From positions 186,001 through 250,000 of the forward strand of contig NZ_KB899042.1 in assembly GCF_000377985.1 (NCBI RefSeq): a DNA stretch of 64,000 nt, in the 5' to 3' direction. The DNA is from Sporolactobacillus vineae DSM 21990 = SL153. Lineage in GTDB: Bacteria > Bacillota > Bacilli > Bacillales > Sporolactobacillaceae. Below, one piece after another: positions 50,429 to 59,616 of this stretch. Every line of letters starts with the position of its first letter. Positions within the stretch are counted from its first letter, which is position 1. A program made the position numbers and the translations under genes. The notes under the pieces are model-generated. The model searched no databases, had not been told where the DNA came from, and saw only the letters and a program-made list of their open reading frames with translations.

Positions 50429-51328
50429 TCAGGATTCGACCATTTCACCGCCGCCGATATGCAGTACCTGACCGGTCATGTAGCGCGAATCATCAGAAGC
50501 CAGGTACACATAAGCCGGAGCCAGTTCAAACGGCTGACCCGGCCTTTTCATCGGCATGTCCGTTCCAAACGTTCCGACCTTATCCTCCTTAAAGCTGGCC
50601 ACGATCAGCGGCGTCCAGATCGGCCCGGGTGCGACTGCATTGACCCGGATGCCCTGCGGTACCAGATTCTGTGAAAGCGATCGTGTCAGTGAGACGATAG
50701 CCCCCTTGGTCGCCGAATAATCGATCAGCGTTTTCGATCCGCGATAAGCCGTGACCGAGGCCGTATTGATGATCGAACTTCCGGACGTCAGATGAGGCAA
50801 AATCGCCCGGGTCAGATAAAAATATGAGAAAATATTGGTCTTGAATGTATTAAGCAGCTGGTCGTCACTGATTTCGGTCAGGCTCTGCCTGACAAACTGA
50901 ACAGCACAATTGTTCACCAGGATGCTGACTCCGCCGAAATGCCGGATAACCTGTGCCGCAACTGTCTCTGAAGCTTCTGATTCTCTGAGATCGGCACGGA
51001 TCGGCAGGCACTCGCTCCCAAGTGCTTCAATGCGCTGCTTTGTCCACTCCGCATCCTTGTCCTCATTCAGATAAATAATCGCGACCCTTGCCCCCTCACG
51101 GGCAAAGGCAAGCGCCGCTGCCCGCCCGATGCCGCTGTCGCCGCCGGAGATCACGGCCACTTTCCCTGTCAGCTTGCCGCTCCCTTTATACTCCGGATTT
51201 TCAGACAGAGGCTGAGGATTCATCTCGTATTCAAAACCAGGCTGCCGGTTCTGGTGCTGTGCAGGGAAAGAAAGCAGCTGTTCCTTCATCGTCATCTTCT
51301 TATTGTACAACGGGTAAATGGGGTACAT
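50429..51328 (-). CDS. Short-chain dehydrogenase/reductase (general-stress type)
   Basis: About 299 residues of the SDR group with an N-terminal extension (QPGFEYEMNPQP), as in B. subtilis YdaD/YhxC. The nucleotide motif is GGDSGIGRAAALAFAREGA, NNCAVQF stands for the NNAG motif, and the catalytic set is Ser in INTASV and YSATKGA. Substrate unknown; relatives are general stress proteins. ATG 51328 is eight bases from AGGAG. A dispersed repeat lies 38 bases upstream. Confidence 0.9.
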   Translation of the reverse strand: MYPIYPLYNKKMTMKEQLLSFPAQHQNRQPGFEYEMNPQPLSENPEYKGSGKLTGKVAVISGGDSGIGRAAALAFAREGARVAIIYLNEDKDAEWTKQRIEALGSECLPIRADLRESEASETVAAQVIRHFGGVSILVNNCAVQFVRQSLTEISDDQLLNTFKTNIFSYFYLTRAILPHLTSGSSIINTASVTAYRGSKTLIDYSATKGAIVSLTRSLSQNLVPQGIRVNAVAPGPIWTPLIVASFKEDKVGTFGTDMPMKRPGQPFELAPAYVYLASDDSRYMTGQVLHIGGGEMVES

Positions 51329-51365
51329 TGTCATCACTCCTGTCCGGACTGTATCATCCTGAAAG

Positions 51366-51461
51366 ATTCTGATAAACCTGACTGTTGTTTTCTGCTCCAG
51401 TTGCTTGCCTTCCGCTCCAAATGGCGGCGTGGCAAAAACCGGCACAATTGTTAAACAGCGC
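51366..51461. repeat. Dispersed MITE-like repeat, copy 2 (shortened)
   Basis: About 96 bases. The left part shares ACCTGACTGTTGTTTTC and the right part GGCAAAAACC-GGCACAATT-GTTAAACAG with copy 1 at 31591-31729; the middle is shorter and the left terminal repeat has decayed. It lies upstream of the SDR gene. Confidence 0.65.
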
Positions 51462-51640
51462 TTTTTGAGAAGAAAAGTTCATTCGGTTTATTCATGCCCA
51501 AAAAACATTTTTTCACATCCTGAAGGCGAACTAGCAAAAAATGGGCCATCGCACATCTGGCCGTCAGGGCGTATTATTTCATCGCCATTTACCTGCAGGC
51601 GACATAGAATATCATATCTCGTGATAAAGGAGTGACCTGA

Positions 51641-51823
51641 ATGGGCAATTTCGGCATGGGCGGCTATCCGTCCAATCCAGTATACGGCGGCGCCGGCGAC
51701 GGGTGCGGCTGCGGCGGCTATCCAAGCTATCCGGTAGGCGGTTTCGGCTGTGGTAACGGTTTTGCGCTGATCGTGGTTCTTTTCATCCTGTTGATTATCG
51801 TTGGCGCAACTTTTGTCTGCTGA
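51641..51823 (+). CDS. Tiny Gly-rich membrane protein, YjcZ-like, spore-associated
   Basis: 60 residues: a Gly/Tyr/Pro/Cys-rich N-terminal part (GNFGMGGYPSNP, GCGCGGYPSYP) followed by one hydrophobic helix, FALIVVLFILLIIVGATFVC, which fits the tiny-transmembrane family found only in endospore formers almost exactly. These proteins are expected in the spore coat or forespore envelope. AAAGGAG precedes the ATG and a strong terminator follows. Upstream CATAGAAT resembles a sigma-E/sigma-K -10 box without a clear -35. Confidence 0.9.
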   Translation: MGNFGMGGYPSNPVYGGAGDGCGCGGYPSYPVGGFGCGNGFALIVVLFILLIIVGATFVC

Positions 51824-51832
51824 ACAAATTGA

Positions 51833-51873
51833 AAAAAAGCCTGAACAGGCCAATCCTGTTCAGGCTTTTTTAG
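51833..51873. terminator. Terminator after the YjcZ-like gene
   Basis: GCCTGAACAGG and CCTGTTCAGGC with a five-base loop, A-run before and T6 after. Confidence 0.9.
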
Positions 51874-51961
51874 TGATCTTCCCCTTTTCGCTCCCCGTGC
51901 CGGTCATTATCTGATTAAAATGATTCGCCCGTCACAGTACAAGAAATCGCTCTTTTTATTG

Positions 51962-51967
51962 TATAAT
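51962..51967 (+). promoter_or_regulatory. -10 box upstream of the CNNM/CBS gene
   Basis: TATAAT at 51962-51967; no good -35 at 17 bases. Start near 51974 would give a leader of about 64 bases. Confidence 0.45.
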
Positions 51968-51993
51968 ATGTGAGAAGGGCATCCTGACGAACG

Positions 51994-52033
51994 AGGAGGT
52001 GATTCCTGGACTTCACGATTGATGATCCAGGAA
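51994..52033 (+). promoter_or_regulatory. Strong ribosome site and hairpin in the CNNM/CBS leader
   Basis: AGGAGGTGAT (51994-52003) is a near-perfect ribosome site but lies 38 bases before the GTG start. Between them TTCCTGGA (52003-52010) and TCCAGGAA (52026-52033) form an eight-pair stem. Folding would bring the ribosome site next to the start codon, or the region may encode a very short upstream frame. Confidence 0.5.
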
Positions 52034-52037
52034 ACGC

Positions 52038-53390
52038 GTGAACGACACACTGGGACTGCTGATTGTGATCTTTCTGATTCTTATTACAGCATTTTTTGTT
52101 GCTGCTGAATTTGCTATTGTCAAGATTCGTGCGACAAAGCTTGATATGCTTATTCGTCAGGGCAGCCGGCGGGCAAAAGCAGCGAAGCAGATCATCCGCC
52201 ACCTGAACGCTTATCTGTCAACGACACAGCTCGGCATTTCCGTGACTGCCCTGATTCTCGGCTGGATCGGCGAGCCGGTTGTCGCCCATCTCTTCCACCC
52301 CCTCTTTCATCTGATTGGCCTGAACAACGCCATGACCGTAACTTTTTCCACACTGACCGGATTTCTGCTCGTCACAATTCTCAGTGTTGTGCTCGGTGAA
52401 CTCGCCCCGAAAGGGATCGCCATTCAGAAAGCGGAGCAGATCACGCTTGCAGTCACCTATCCGCTAATCTGGATTCACAGGCTGTTCTTCCCCTTTGTCT
52501 GGCTGCTTAACGCGCTCTCTAACGGCGTCATGCGCCTGTTCGGATTCCGCCCGGATGAAACCCATGAGACGGCGTTGACAGAGAATGAACTGCGTCTGAC
52601 CCTTTCAGACAGCTTCAAAGGCGGACAGATCAGCCAGGGAGAGCTTCGCTATATGAACCGGATTTTTGATTTTCATGACCGGACCGCAAGAGAAATCATG
52701 GTCCCGCGAACCGAGATCGTCTGCGTGTATAAAGAGGACCCGTTTGAAACATCATTAAAAACCATTCATGATGAAAAATTCACCCGTTTTCCCGTTGCTG
52801 AAGATGACAAGGACCATATCGTCGGTATCATTAACATAAAAGACATTTTTAACGATATCCTGACGACGAAAGTACACGCGCTTGATGACTATGTCCGGCC
52901 GATACTCTCCGTTCTGGAAACGATACCGGTTCGTTCACTGCTTGAACGGATGCAAAAGGAAAGCATCCATATGGCCGTTCTGACCGATGAATACGGAGGA
53001 ACATCCGGCCTGGTCACCGCTGAGGATATTATCGAGGAAATCTTCGGTGAAATTCGCGATGAATATGACGATACCGAGGAACCGCCGATAAAAAAGATGG
53101 ACAATGGCCAGATCGTCGTCGATGGAAAATTGCTGATTGTTCATGTAAACAGTCAGTTCCAGACCGATATTGAAGAAGAGGGACTGGATACCATCGGCGG
53201 CTGGATGCTCGCGCAGGACCCGGGCATCCACAAAGGTTCAGTACTCACTTACAAGGATTTATCTTTTGAAGTGATTGCGATGGACCCGCACCAGATCAAA
53301 AAAATAAAAATCACCAAATCTGATGTTACCGGAAACAAGGCGTCACAGACCGATCATCATAAAAACGCACCGGATCCATCAACCTATTAA
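52038..53390 (+). CDS. CNNM/CBS-pair transporter-associated protein (CorC/HlyC type, YhdP-like)
   Basis: 450 residues: N-terminal DUF21/CNNM domain with about four membrane segments (FLILITAFFVAAEFAIVKIR; VVLGELAPKGIAIQKAE), two CBS domains (~205-330: REIMVPRTEIV, GIINIKDIF, VLTDEYGGTSGLVTAEDII) and a C-terminal CorC/HlyC domain. Relatives such as YhdP (MpfA) take part in Mg2+ efflux. The GTG at 52038 is the only in-frame start after a stop at 52023; only a weak AGGA lies close by (see leader). Confidence 0.93.
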   Translation: MNDTLGLLIVIFLILITAFFVAAEFAIVKIRATKLDMLIRQGSRRAKAAKQIIRHLNAYLSTTQLGISVTALILGWIGEPVVAHLFHPLFHLIGLNNAMTVTFSTLTGFLLVTILSVVLGELAPKGIAIQKAEQITLAVTYPLIWIHRLFFPFVWLLNALSNGVMRLFGFRPDETHETALTENELRLTLSDSFKGGQISQGELRYMNRIFDFHDRTAREIMVPRTEIVCVYKEDPFETSLKTIHDEKFTRFPVAEDDKDHIVGIINIKDIFNDILTTKVHALDDYVRPILSVLETIPVRSLLERMQKESIHMAVLTDEYGGTSGLVTAEDIIEEIFGEIRDEYDDTEEPPIKKMDNGQIVVDGKLLIVHVNSQFQTDIEEEGLDTIGGWMLAQDPGIHKGSVLTYKDLSFEVIAMDPHQIKKIKITKSDVTGNKASQTDHHKNAPDPSTY

Positions 53391-53411
53391 TGGCGCGGTC
53401 AGTTCTTCGGC

Positions 53412-53446
53412 CCAAAAAAAACGGGATGCGCATTTAAGCGCGTCCC
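53412..53446 (-). terminator. Terminator of the cyd operon
   Basis: GGGATGCGC and GCGCGTCCC pair with one mismatch; the minus strand continues into T8. It abuts the stop codon of the last cyd gene. Confidence 0.85.
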
Positions 53447-55207
53447 TTATTCATGTCCTTGAATCCTCTTTGCCAGGTGATCCGGTACATCAAGCCGGTA
53501 CAATTCCCGATATCGCCGGTTTTCCTTCAACAACTGCCGATGCGAGCCGGACATGCAAATCGCCCCGTCCTCGAGAAAGATAATCCGGTCCATTTGCCCG
53601 GCACCGGCAAGATGATGCGTAATCCAGATCAGTGTTTTCCCCCTGAGTACGGTAAAGAAGGTCTGAAGCAGATTCTTCTCAGTAATCGGATCCAGACCGA
53701 CCGTGGGTTCGTCCAGAATCACAACAGGCGTATTCCGGAGCATGATTCTGGCAAGCGCAAGCCTTTGCTGCTGCCCGCCTGAAAAAATCGCTCCTGCTTC
53801 ATGCATCTGGGTATCGTAGCCGTGAGGCAGCTGTAAAATCCGCTCATGAAGCCCGACCCATTTGGCCGCCTGAACGATCTCCTCACGGCTCGCCTGCTCA
53901 TTGCCTAAAGCGATATTATTTCTTACCGATGTATCAAAAAGATGCGGACTCTGATTGAGTACCGAAATAATGCTGGAAACATGCCGGCCGATCTGCCATG
54001 CGGGGACACCGTTCAGCGTCACCGTTCCCCGGGTCGGTTTCAGTGCGCCGTAGATCAGATGCGTCAGTGTTGTTTTACCGGCCCCGCTCCGGCCGATCAG
54101 TGCAATACGTTCACCCTGCCTGACATCCAGTGAGAGGTGATCGATCGCCCATCTCTCTGTTTCGCCATATTTGAAGCAAAGATTGGCCACATCGATCGTG
54201 ACCGGCGCTTCCGGCAATGGCACCCGGCCTTTCTCCGCCGGCACATCGGTCTCTTTCTCCGGCATCGTCTCAGTCCGCCGAAGTCTTGAAAAGGACTCAT
54301 GGTATTGCGGCAGCCGTTCAACGGCTTCAGAGACGGCAATCAGTGATTCGGCAATTGTAAAAGTCACCAGAACGAAAGCAGCAATTAGCGTCCGCGACAT
54401 ATGGCCGCTCGCGGCCATATGCTGCGACCAGAGCAAAAGGGCGATGACGCTCCCGCCGATGAGCAGCTCGCTGACAAATTCCCGCCACCGCCGGATCCGA
54501 TGCAGCCGGTTTTCAATCCGTGAAATGCTTTTCTCCTCAACCATAAACTGGTCCAGAAAATCTTTCTGTCTGCCGGAGAGCATCCAGTCTCCGGCACCCA
54601 GCACCGCATCCGTCAGTTTCTCATACAAATGATGTCGCTGAACGGAGAACTGCCGGCGAAATTTATTGGTAAAGACGAGCGACAGAAGCGGGAAGACCAC
54701 CAGCAGAATCGATAGGTAAAGCCCCATAATCAGGGCGAATAACCCGTCCATCCAGCCGAGAAGGGAAATCCACATGCCGTAAATCAGCACTGCAGAAGCT
54801 GCAGGCAGTGCTGTGCTTAAGTAGAGATCCTGAAGATGCTCAATATCATCTGAAAGAATTCCCAGCAGATCGCCGGTTCGGAATTTTGAACGAATGAACA
54901 GCGCTGCCGGTTCAAGAATGGAATAGAGCCGTGTCCGCATACCGGACAGGATGCGCAAGACCGTATCATGACTTGCCAGGTCCGAAGTGTACCGAAAAAA
55001 AGCTCTGAAAATGCCGAATGCCCGGACGCCGACAATCGGCACGTAGATCAGCAGGATATTTTCCGGCCTGAGCGCTGCTTTCGAAATCAGATAGCCGGAT
55101 GTGAACAGCAGACCGGCTGCGCAGAACAACGCCAGAAATCCAAGAATTGCCGACAGCAGCAGCCGGCGCCAGAACTTTTTAAAATAAGGGAACACCCAGT
55201 TCCTCAT
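53447..55207 (-). CDS. cydC: Thiol reductant ABC exporter subunit CydC (second ABC gene)
   Basis: 586-residue half-transporter: six membrane helices (1-~310) then an ABC domain with GRSGAGKTT (Walker A), FSGGQQQRLALARIM (signature) and VVILDEPTVGLD (Walker B). With its partner it exports glutathione/cysteine and is needed for cytochrome bd assembly. By E. coli naming it is CydC; B. subtilis calls the second ABC gene cydD. Its ATG overlaps the partner's stop by four bases (55204-55207). Confidence 0.93.
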   Translation of the reverse strand: MRNWVFPYFKKFWRRLLLSAILGFLALFCAAGLLFTSGYLISKAALRPENILLIYVPIVGVRAFGIFRAFFRYTSDLASHDTVLRILSGMRTRLYSILEPAALFIRSKFRTGDLLGILSDDIEHLQDLYLSTALPAASAVLIYGMWISLLGWMDGLFALIMGLYLSILLVVFPLLSLVFTNKFRRQFSVQRHHLYEKLTDAVLGAGDWMLSGRQKDFLDQFMVEEKSISRIENRLHRIRRWREFVSELLIGGSVIALLLWSQHMAASGHMSRTLIAAFVLVTFTIAESLIAVSEAVERLPQYHESFSRLRRTETMPEKETDVPAEKGRVPLPEAPVTIDVANLCFKYGETERWAIDHLSLDVRQGERIALIGRSGAGKTTLTHLIYGALKPTRGTVTLNGVPAWQIGRHVSSIISVLNQSPHLFDTSVRNNIALGNEQASREEIVQAAKWVGLHERILQLPHGYDTQMHEAGAIFSGGQQQRLALARIMLRNTPVVILDEPTVGLDPITEKNLLQTFFTVLRGKTLIWITHHLAGAGQMDRIIFLEDGAICMSGSHRQLLKENRRYRELYRLDVPDHLAKRIQGHE

Positions 55208-56940
55208 TGCAGTCCCTCCAATTGCGTTCGAACCAGCTTCGTATAGGCTCCCTGCCGTTTCAGCAGTTCCTCCTGCGTCCCGGATTCCTGCAGCCGGCCG
55301 TGTTCGATAACCAGGATTCGATCCATCTGATCCATCCAGTGAAGCCGGTGGGTCGCCAGAATGACCAGTTTCCCGTCAAACAGCGGGATCATCGATTCCT
55401 TCAGCGCATACTCGGTCTCGATATCCAGATGTGCTGTCGGCTCATCCAGCAGCAGAATCGGACGCCGGCACAGAAAGGCACGTGCCAGTGCCACACGCTG
55501 TTCCTGACCGCCACTGAGCGCGCGTCCGCCCGAGCCGATCCGCTCGTCAAGTCCCATCGGCAAACCGCTGACAAAGGTGCCAAGTCCTGCAGCCTGCACC
55601 GCCCGTCGTATCTCGGGCGCTGTCGCCTCTGGTGCATAAAAAGCAACATTATCTCCGATCGAACCGCTGAATAAATACGGATGCTGAGGGATATAAGTGA
55701 TTTGCTTCTGCCAGGCCGATGCAGTGAGTGTTGCCGGTTTCCCGTCAATTCGTATCTGGCCGGATAACGGGCTGATAAAACCTGAGATGAGATTGATCAA
55801 TGTCGATTTCCCGGCACCACTGGCACCGATGATCCCGATTTTCTCAAAGCCGTTCAGCGTAAAAGACAGGCTATCTAAGACCTTTTCTCCATCGCTCCGG
55901 GCGTACGTGGCCGAAACCGTTTGAAATGACAGGGAAGATGCCGCCGACCATGAATCGTTTCCGTCATCCGGCGGCTCGATTCCCGCTGTGAATCGCGTTC
56001 CTGCATCGCCGGCGTAACGCGTCAGTTTGTGTGCTGCTTCCTTACCGTCAAGAGTGGCGTGATAATCCTGGCCGAGTTCCCGGACAGGAAGAAAGTACTC
56101 AGGAGCGAGGATCAGCACAACCAGAGCCGGATCAAGCAATATCTGTCCGTTGATCAGCCTGAGCCCCAGTGCAACAGCCACAAAGGCAATCGACAGCATC
56201 GTAAAGAAATCAAGCGCAAAGGACGACAGAAAAGCGAGACTAAGCGTCCGCATGGTCATCTGCCGGTATTTATCACTCACTCTGCGGATACTCGTTTCAT
56301 GAGCCCGGCTCAGGCCCAGATAGCGCAGTGTCGGCAAACCACGCAGCGAATCCAGAAAATGATTGGAAAGCACACGATACGATGCCCAGCGCTCATCCAT
56401 CTTTTTCTGTGCCGCCAGTCCGAGCAGAATCATAAAAAGAATCAATACAGGTATGGTGACAAGCAGAATAACCGCAGAGAGCATGTCTTTAGTGGCCACA
56501 AAGCAAAGGATCATGATCGGCAGAATACCGTTTGCTGCCATTTTCGGAAGATACAGTTCCAGATATTTGCGTGCCTTGGGGACCCCTTCGATGGCAAGTG
56601 AGACAAGCGTGGCCGTTCCTTCTTCTTTAATCATTGGCAGCCCGCGGGTAAAAACAGTGGCTAAGAAATGATTCCGCATTTCCGAGCCTGTACGGTCGGC
56701 AAACCGGAATGTCAGACTTTTAATCGCCAGCTTGCAAAAGTATCTGAGGACAACAGCTAAAAAAAACAGGACGGTCTGGTTCTCCAAAGAGAAAACAGAT
56801 TGCCCTGAAAAAAGTCCGGAAATGACTCCGGCCAGCATCACTGCCTGAACAATAATAAAGATTCCCTCAAGACCTGTCAGAACAGAGACAATGAAAAAGA
56901 GCAGTTTGGCACCATGATAGGTAAATATTTCGCGATCCAT
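55204..56940 (-). CDS. cydD: Thiol reductant ABC exporter subunit CydD (first ABC gene)
   Basis: About 578 residues: membrane domain then ABC domain with GASGAGKST, ALSGGQEQRVALARAFL and ILLLDEPTAHLD. PEYFLPVRELGQDYHATLDG is the CydD-type stretch before the nucleotide domain. B. subtilis names this position cydC. The start is not clear: ATG 56940 opens MDREIFTYHGAK, but the upstream ribosome site is weak; TTG starts at 56946 or 56964 are alternatives. It follows cydB by about 75 bases. Confidence 0.92.
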   Translation of the reverse strand: MDREIFTYHGAKLLFFIVSVLTGLEGIFIIVQAVMLAGVISGLFSGQSVFSLENQTVLFFLAVVLRYFCKLAIKSLTFRFADRTGSEMRNHFLATVFTRGLPMIKEEGTATLVSLAIEGVPKARKYLELYLPKMAANGILPIMILCFVATKDMLSAVILLVTIPVLILFMILLGLAAQKKMDERWASYRVLSNHFLDSLRGLPTLRYLGLSRAHETSIRRVSDKYRQMTMRTLSLAFLSSFALDFFTMLSIAFVAVALGLRLINGQILLDPALVVLILAPEYFLPVRELGQDYHATLDGKEAAHKLTRYAGDAGTRFTAGIEPPDDGNDSWSAASSLSFQTVSATYARSDGEKVLDSLSFTLNGFEKIGIIGASGAGKSTLINLISGFISPLSGQIRIDGKPATLTASAWQKQITYIPQHPYLFSGSIGDNVAFYAPEATAPEIRRAVQAAGLGTFVSGLPMGLDERIGSGGRALSGGQEQRVALARAFLCRRPILLLDEPTAHLDIETEYALKESMIPLFDGKLVILATHRLHWMDQMDRILVIEHGRLQESGTQEELLKRQGAYTKLVRTQLEGLQ

Positions 56941-57015
56941 AGACAAGCTTGGCAGAATCCGCAACCTGTGTCAGGGGGCCAAGCATTCACGTCCTTTCTT
57001 CATCCGTCTCAATAC

Positions 57016-58029
57016 TTAATACTGCAGGTGTTCCTTTTTCGATACCCGTTTTCTGAACACATAGTAGCTCCAGATCGAATAACCAATAACGAACGGGAGT
57101 AATGTGACGGCAACAATGGTCATCACACCGAGTGAGTAATTGCCGGATGACGCGTTGTAAACCGTCAGATCATAGGCCGGCCGGATACTGCTGATCATCA
57201 CTCTCGGGAACAGGCCGATAAACAGTGAGGCAACCGTCAGCAGAATAACTCCTGCGTTCATCCCGAATGCCCAGCCGTCCCGCTTTTTAACCAGGAAAAC
57301 GACCGACAGTACCAGCGCCAGTACGTCCAGAATATATACAGGAACAAGGATGGCACCGCGACGTGCGAACAGGTCGGTGACAAAATAAGTCACGATGACA
57401 AATGCGAGTGCAGCGACAGCCAGCGGCCAGAAAATACTCTTAGCCAGGGACCGTGCCCTTTCCTGTATGTCATCCGTCGTCCTCAGACACAGATAAACCA
57501 GTCCGTGGTAAAAACACAGCAGCGTGATCAAAAGGCCGCCAAGTACCGTATAAGGATTGACGAAGCTGGTGAACACCCCGTGCATATTCATTTTACTGTC
57601 AATCGGCAGGCCGAAAACCAGCGAAGAGAACACAACACCCCAGAGAAACGGAACAAGCAGACTGGGGATAAAAATAGCCCAGTCCCACGTATTGGTCCAT
57701 CTCGGCTGATTCACTTTGGCTCTGAATTCAAACGCCGTGCCGCGGGCAATTAAAAGAAGCAGCATGACCACCAGCGGGACATAAAATCCGCTGAACAGCG
57801 TCGCATACCAGTTTGGGAAAGCGGCGAACATGGCGCCGCCGGCGGTAATCAGCCAGACTTCATTGGCATCCCAGAAAGGTCCGATGGTATTGACGAGCAC
57901 CCGGCGTTCCAGCTGATTTTTCGCAAGGAAGCGCGTACTCATACCGACGCCGAAGTCATAGCCTTCAAGGAAAAAGAAGCCGATAAACAGTACGGCGATA
58001 AGCAGAAACCATAATTCACTGAGTAACAA
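57016..58029 (-). CDS. cydB: Cytochrome bd ubiquinol oxidase subunit II
   Basis: About 337 residues, eight to nine membrane helices. Landmarks: FIGFFFLEGYDFGVGM, NTIGPFWDANEVWLITAGGA, FPNWYAT and the final SIWSYYVFRKRVS. It supports CydA in quinol oxidation by oxygen. I start at TTG 58029 (MLLSELWFLL), nine bases after GGGGAGG; it overlaps the cydA end by 14 bases, so translation is coupled. A longer frame upstream lies inside cydA and is not credible. Confidence 0.95.
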   Translation of the reverse strand: MLLSELWFLLIAVLFIGFFFLEGYDFGVGMSTRFLAKNQLERRVLVNTIGPFWDANEVWLITAGGAMFAAFPNWYATLFSGFYVPLVVMLLLLIARGTAFEFRAKVNQPRWTNTWDWAIFIPSLLVPFLWGVVFSSLVFGLPIDSKMNMHGVFTSFVNPYTVLGGLLITLLCFYHGLVYLCLRTTDDIQERARSLAKSIFWPLAVAALAFVIVTYFVTDLFARRGAILVPVYILDVLALVLSVVFLVKKRDGWAFGMNAGVILLTVASLFIGLFPRVMISSIRPAYDLTVYNASSGNYSLGVMTIVAVTLLPFVIGYSIWSYYVFRKRVSKKEHLQY

Positions 58030-59419
58030 CGTGATACGCCTCCCCGTCAAATGGATCATCCGACTGAGCTTTCTGATTGGCACCAAGCGATGGCCCCTGT
58101 CTGACGACACGAACAAACAGGTAAACCATAATGGCACCGAGTATCGTATACATACTCAAGAAGGAAATAATCGAGAAAAGCAGTTCGCCTGCCGAAACAT
58201 TTGGTGAAACACTGGCAGCCGTTTGCATGTGCCCGAATACCGTCCAGGGCTGCCGGCCGATTTCCGTCATGATCCAGCCCATTGTGCCGCCGATGTACGG
58301 CACGCCGATTGCCCAGGCCATGAGATGCAGGAACCATCTGTTTTTGACCAGTCTGTTTCTCCAGACAAGCACCGCACCGATAATGCCAAGAATGCAGAGG
58401 ATTCCGCCCATGACCGACATAATCCGGAAGCTCCAGAAAGTTGTTTTCACCGGTGGAATATAATTACCCGGCCCGTATTTTTCCACATAGGCTTTCTGGA
58501 TCGTTTCAATGCCCTGAACATTGCCGCTGAATTTGTTGTAAGAAAGATAATCCAGCAGATAAGGAATTTTGACGACACCCGAATTCACATGGTTCTTTGT
58601 ATCAATCGAGGCAACAACCGTCCAGGCGGCCGGACTGCCGCTGTCTTTCCAGAGAGCTTCACTGGCGGCCATTTTCATCGGCTGTGTCTGTACCAGATAC
58701 TGAGCCTGAAAATGCCCGGCGAATGCCAGAAGGACACCTGAAATCAGACCGACAATGATACCGATTTTAAACGACTTCTTATAAAATTCAACATCTTTCT
58801 TTTTCAGCAGTACGATGGCACTGATTCCGGCAACCATAAACGCACCTGTGGCAAAGGATCCGAAAATGGTATGCGGAAACTCAACCCAAAGCTGCGGGTT
58901 CGCCAGAAGCGCACCGAAATCGGTCATGACAGCACGCCCATGCTCGACTGCAAAACCAACAGGGTGCTGCATAAATGAGTTCGCTGTCAGAATCCAGAGT
59001 GCCGACAGACTCGTTCCGGCCGTGACGAGCCAGATACAGGCCAGATGCGCTCCCTTCGGCAAACGATCCCATCCGAATAACCAGATACCAATAAACGTCG
59101 ATTCAAGGAAAAAGGCGAGTAAGGCTTCGATCGCCAGCGGCGCGCCGAAGACATCTCCCATAAACCGGGAATACTCGGACCAGTTCATACCGAACTGGAA
59201 TTCCTGCAAGATTCCGGTGACAACACCGATGGCAAAGTTGATGAGGAACAGTTTGCCCCAGAACCGTGTCATTTTTTTGTAGATTTCGTCCTTTTTAACC
59301 ACGTACAGGGTTTCCATAATTGAAACGATCAGTACGAGGCCGATGGACAACGGTACGAAAAAGAAGTGAAAAATGGTCGTTGCCGCATATTGAAATCTTG
59401 CCAGGCTCAATACATCCAT
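58016..59419 (-). CDS. cydA: Cytochrome bd ubiquinol oxidase subunit I
   Basis: About 467 residues, carrying the three haems. His18 (IFHFFFVP) is the expected b595/d-side ligand, a second His lies in NSFMQHPVGF, and the GWIMTEIGRQPW stretch holds quinol-side residues; EALLAFFLESTFIGIWLFGW is family-typical. The Q-loop is of the short Bacillus type. ATG 59419 follows GGGAG closely. First gene of cydABDC, preceded by a long structured leader. Confidence 0.97.
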   Translation of the reverse strand: MDVLSLARFQYAATTIFHFFFVPLSIGLVLIVSIMETLYVVKKDEIYKKMTRFWGKLFLINFAIGVVTGILQEFQFGMNWSEYSRFMGDVFGAPLAIEALLAFFLESTFIGIWLFGWDRLPKGAHLACIWLVTAGTSLSALWILTANSFMQHPVGFAVEHGRAVMTDFGALLANPQLWVEFPHTIFGSFATGAFMVAGISAIVLLKKKDVEFYKKSFKIGIIVGLISGVLLAFAGHFQAQYLVQTQPMKMAASEALWKDSGSPAAWTVVASIDTKNHVNSGVVKIPYLLDYLSYNKFSGNVQGIETIQKAYVEKYGPGNYIPPVKTTFWSFRIMSVMGGILCILGIIGAVLVWRNRLVKNRWFLHLMAWAIGVPYIGGTMGWIMTEIGRQPWTVFGHMQTAASVSPNVSAGELLFSIISFLSMYTILGAIMVYLFVRVVRQGPSLGANQKAQSDDPFDGEAYHVVTQ

Positions 59420-59585
59420 GCATGCTCCCTCTTTTCTTAAAGTAAACAAAAAGCAGTTTTAAAATGAAAGCGGTTATAAAAAAGTAAGCCCGAACAGTTC
59501 CTCCCGCCCCCCTTCCGGATGGTCACATTTCCGGGTAGCTTCTCTCTGGTCCAAAGGGACGCGAGGGACGTGTTCCCGGGAAACA
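59420..59585 (-). promoter_or_regulatory. GC-rich leader of the cyd operon
   Basis: About 165 bases between a likely start near 59584 and cydA. On the RNA strand it contains TTCCCGGGAA, a CCGGA/TCCGG stem, and a G-rich tract GGAAGGGGGGCGGGAGG that could form a G-quadruplex with a later GGG, then an AT-rich part before the ribosome site. It matches no riboswitch class I recognise. Confidence 0.5.
59464..59479 (+). promoter_or_regulatory. cre-like box in the cyd leader
   Basis: ATGAAAGCGGTTATAA fits the cre consensus at all but one position. Located downstream of the predicted start, so CcpA would repress (roadblock), as reported for cydABCD of B. subtilis. Confidence 0.6.
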
Positions 59586-59616
59586 TCTCCATAATCTGAA
59601 GGGAAAGGAGATAAAA

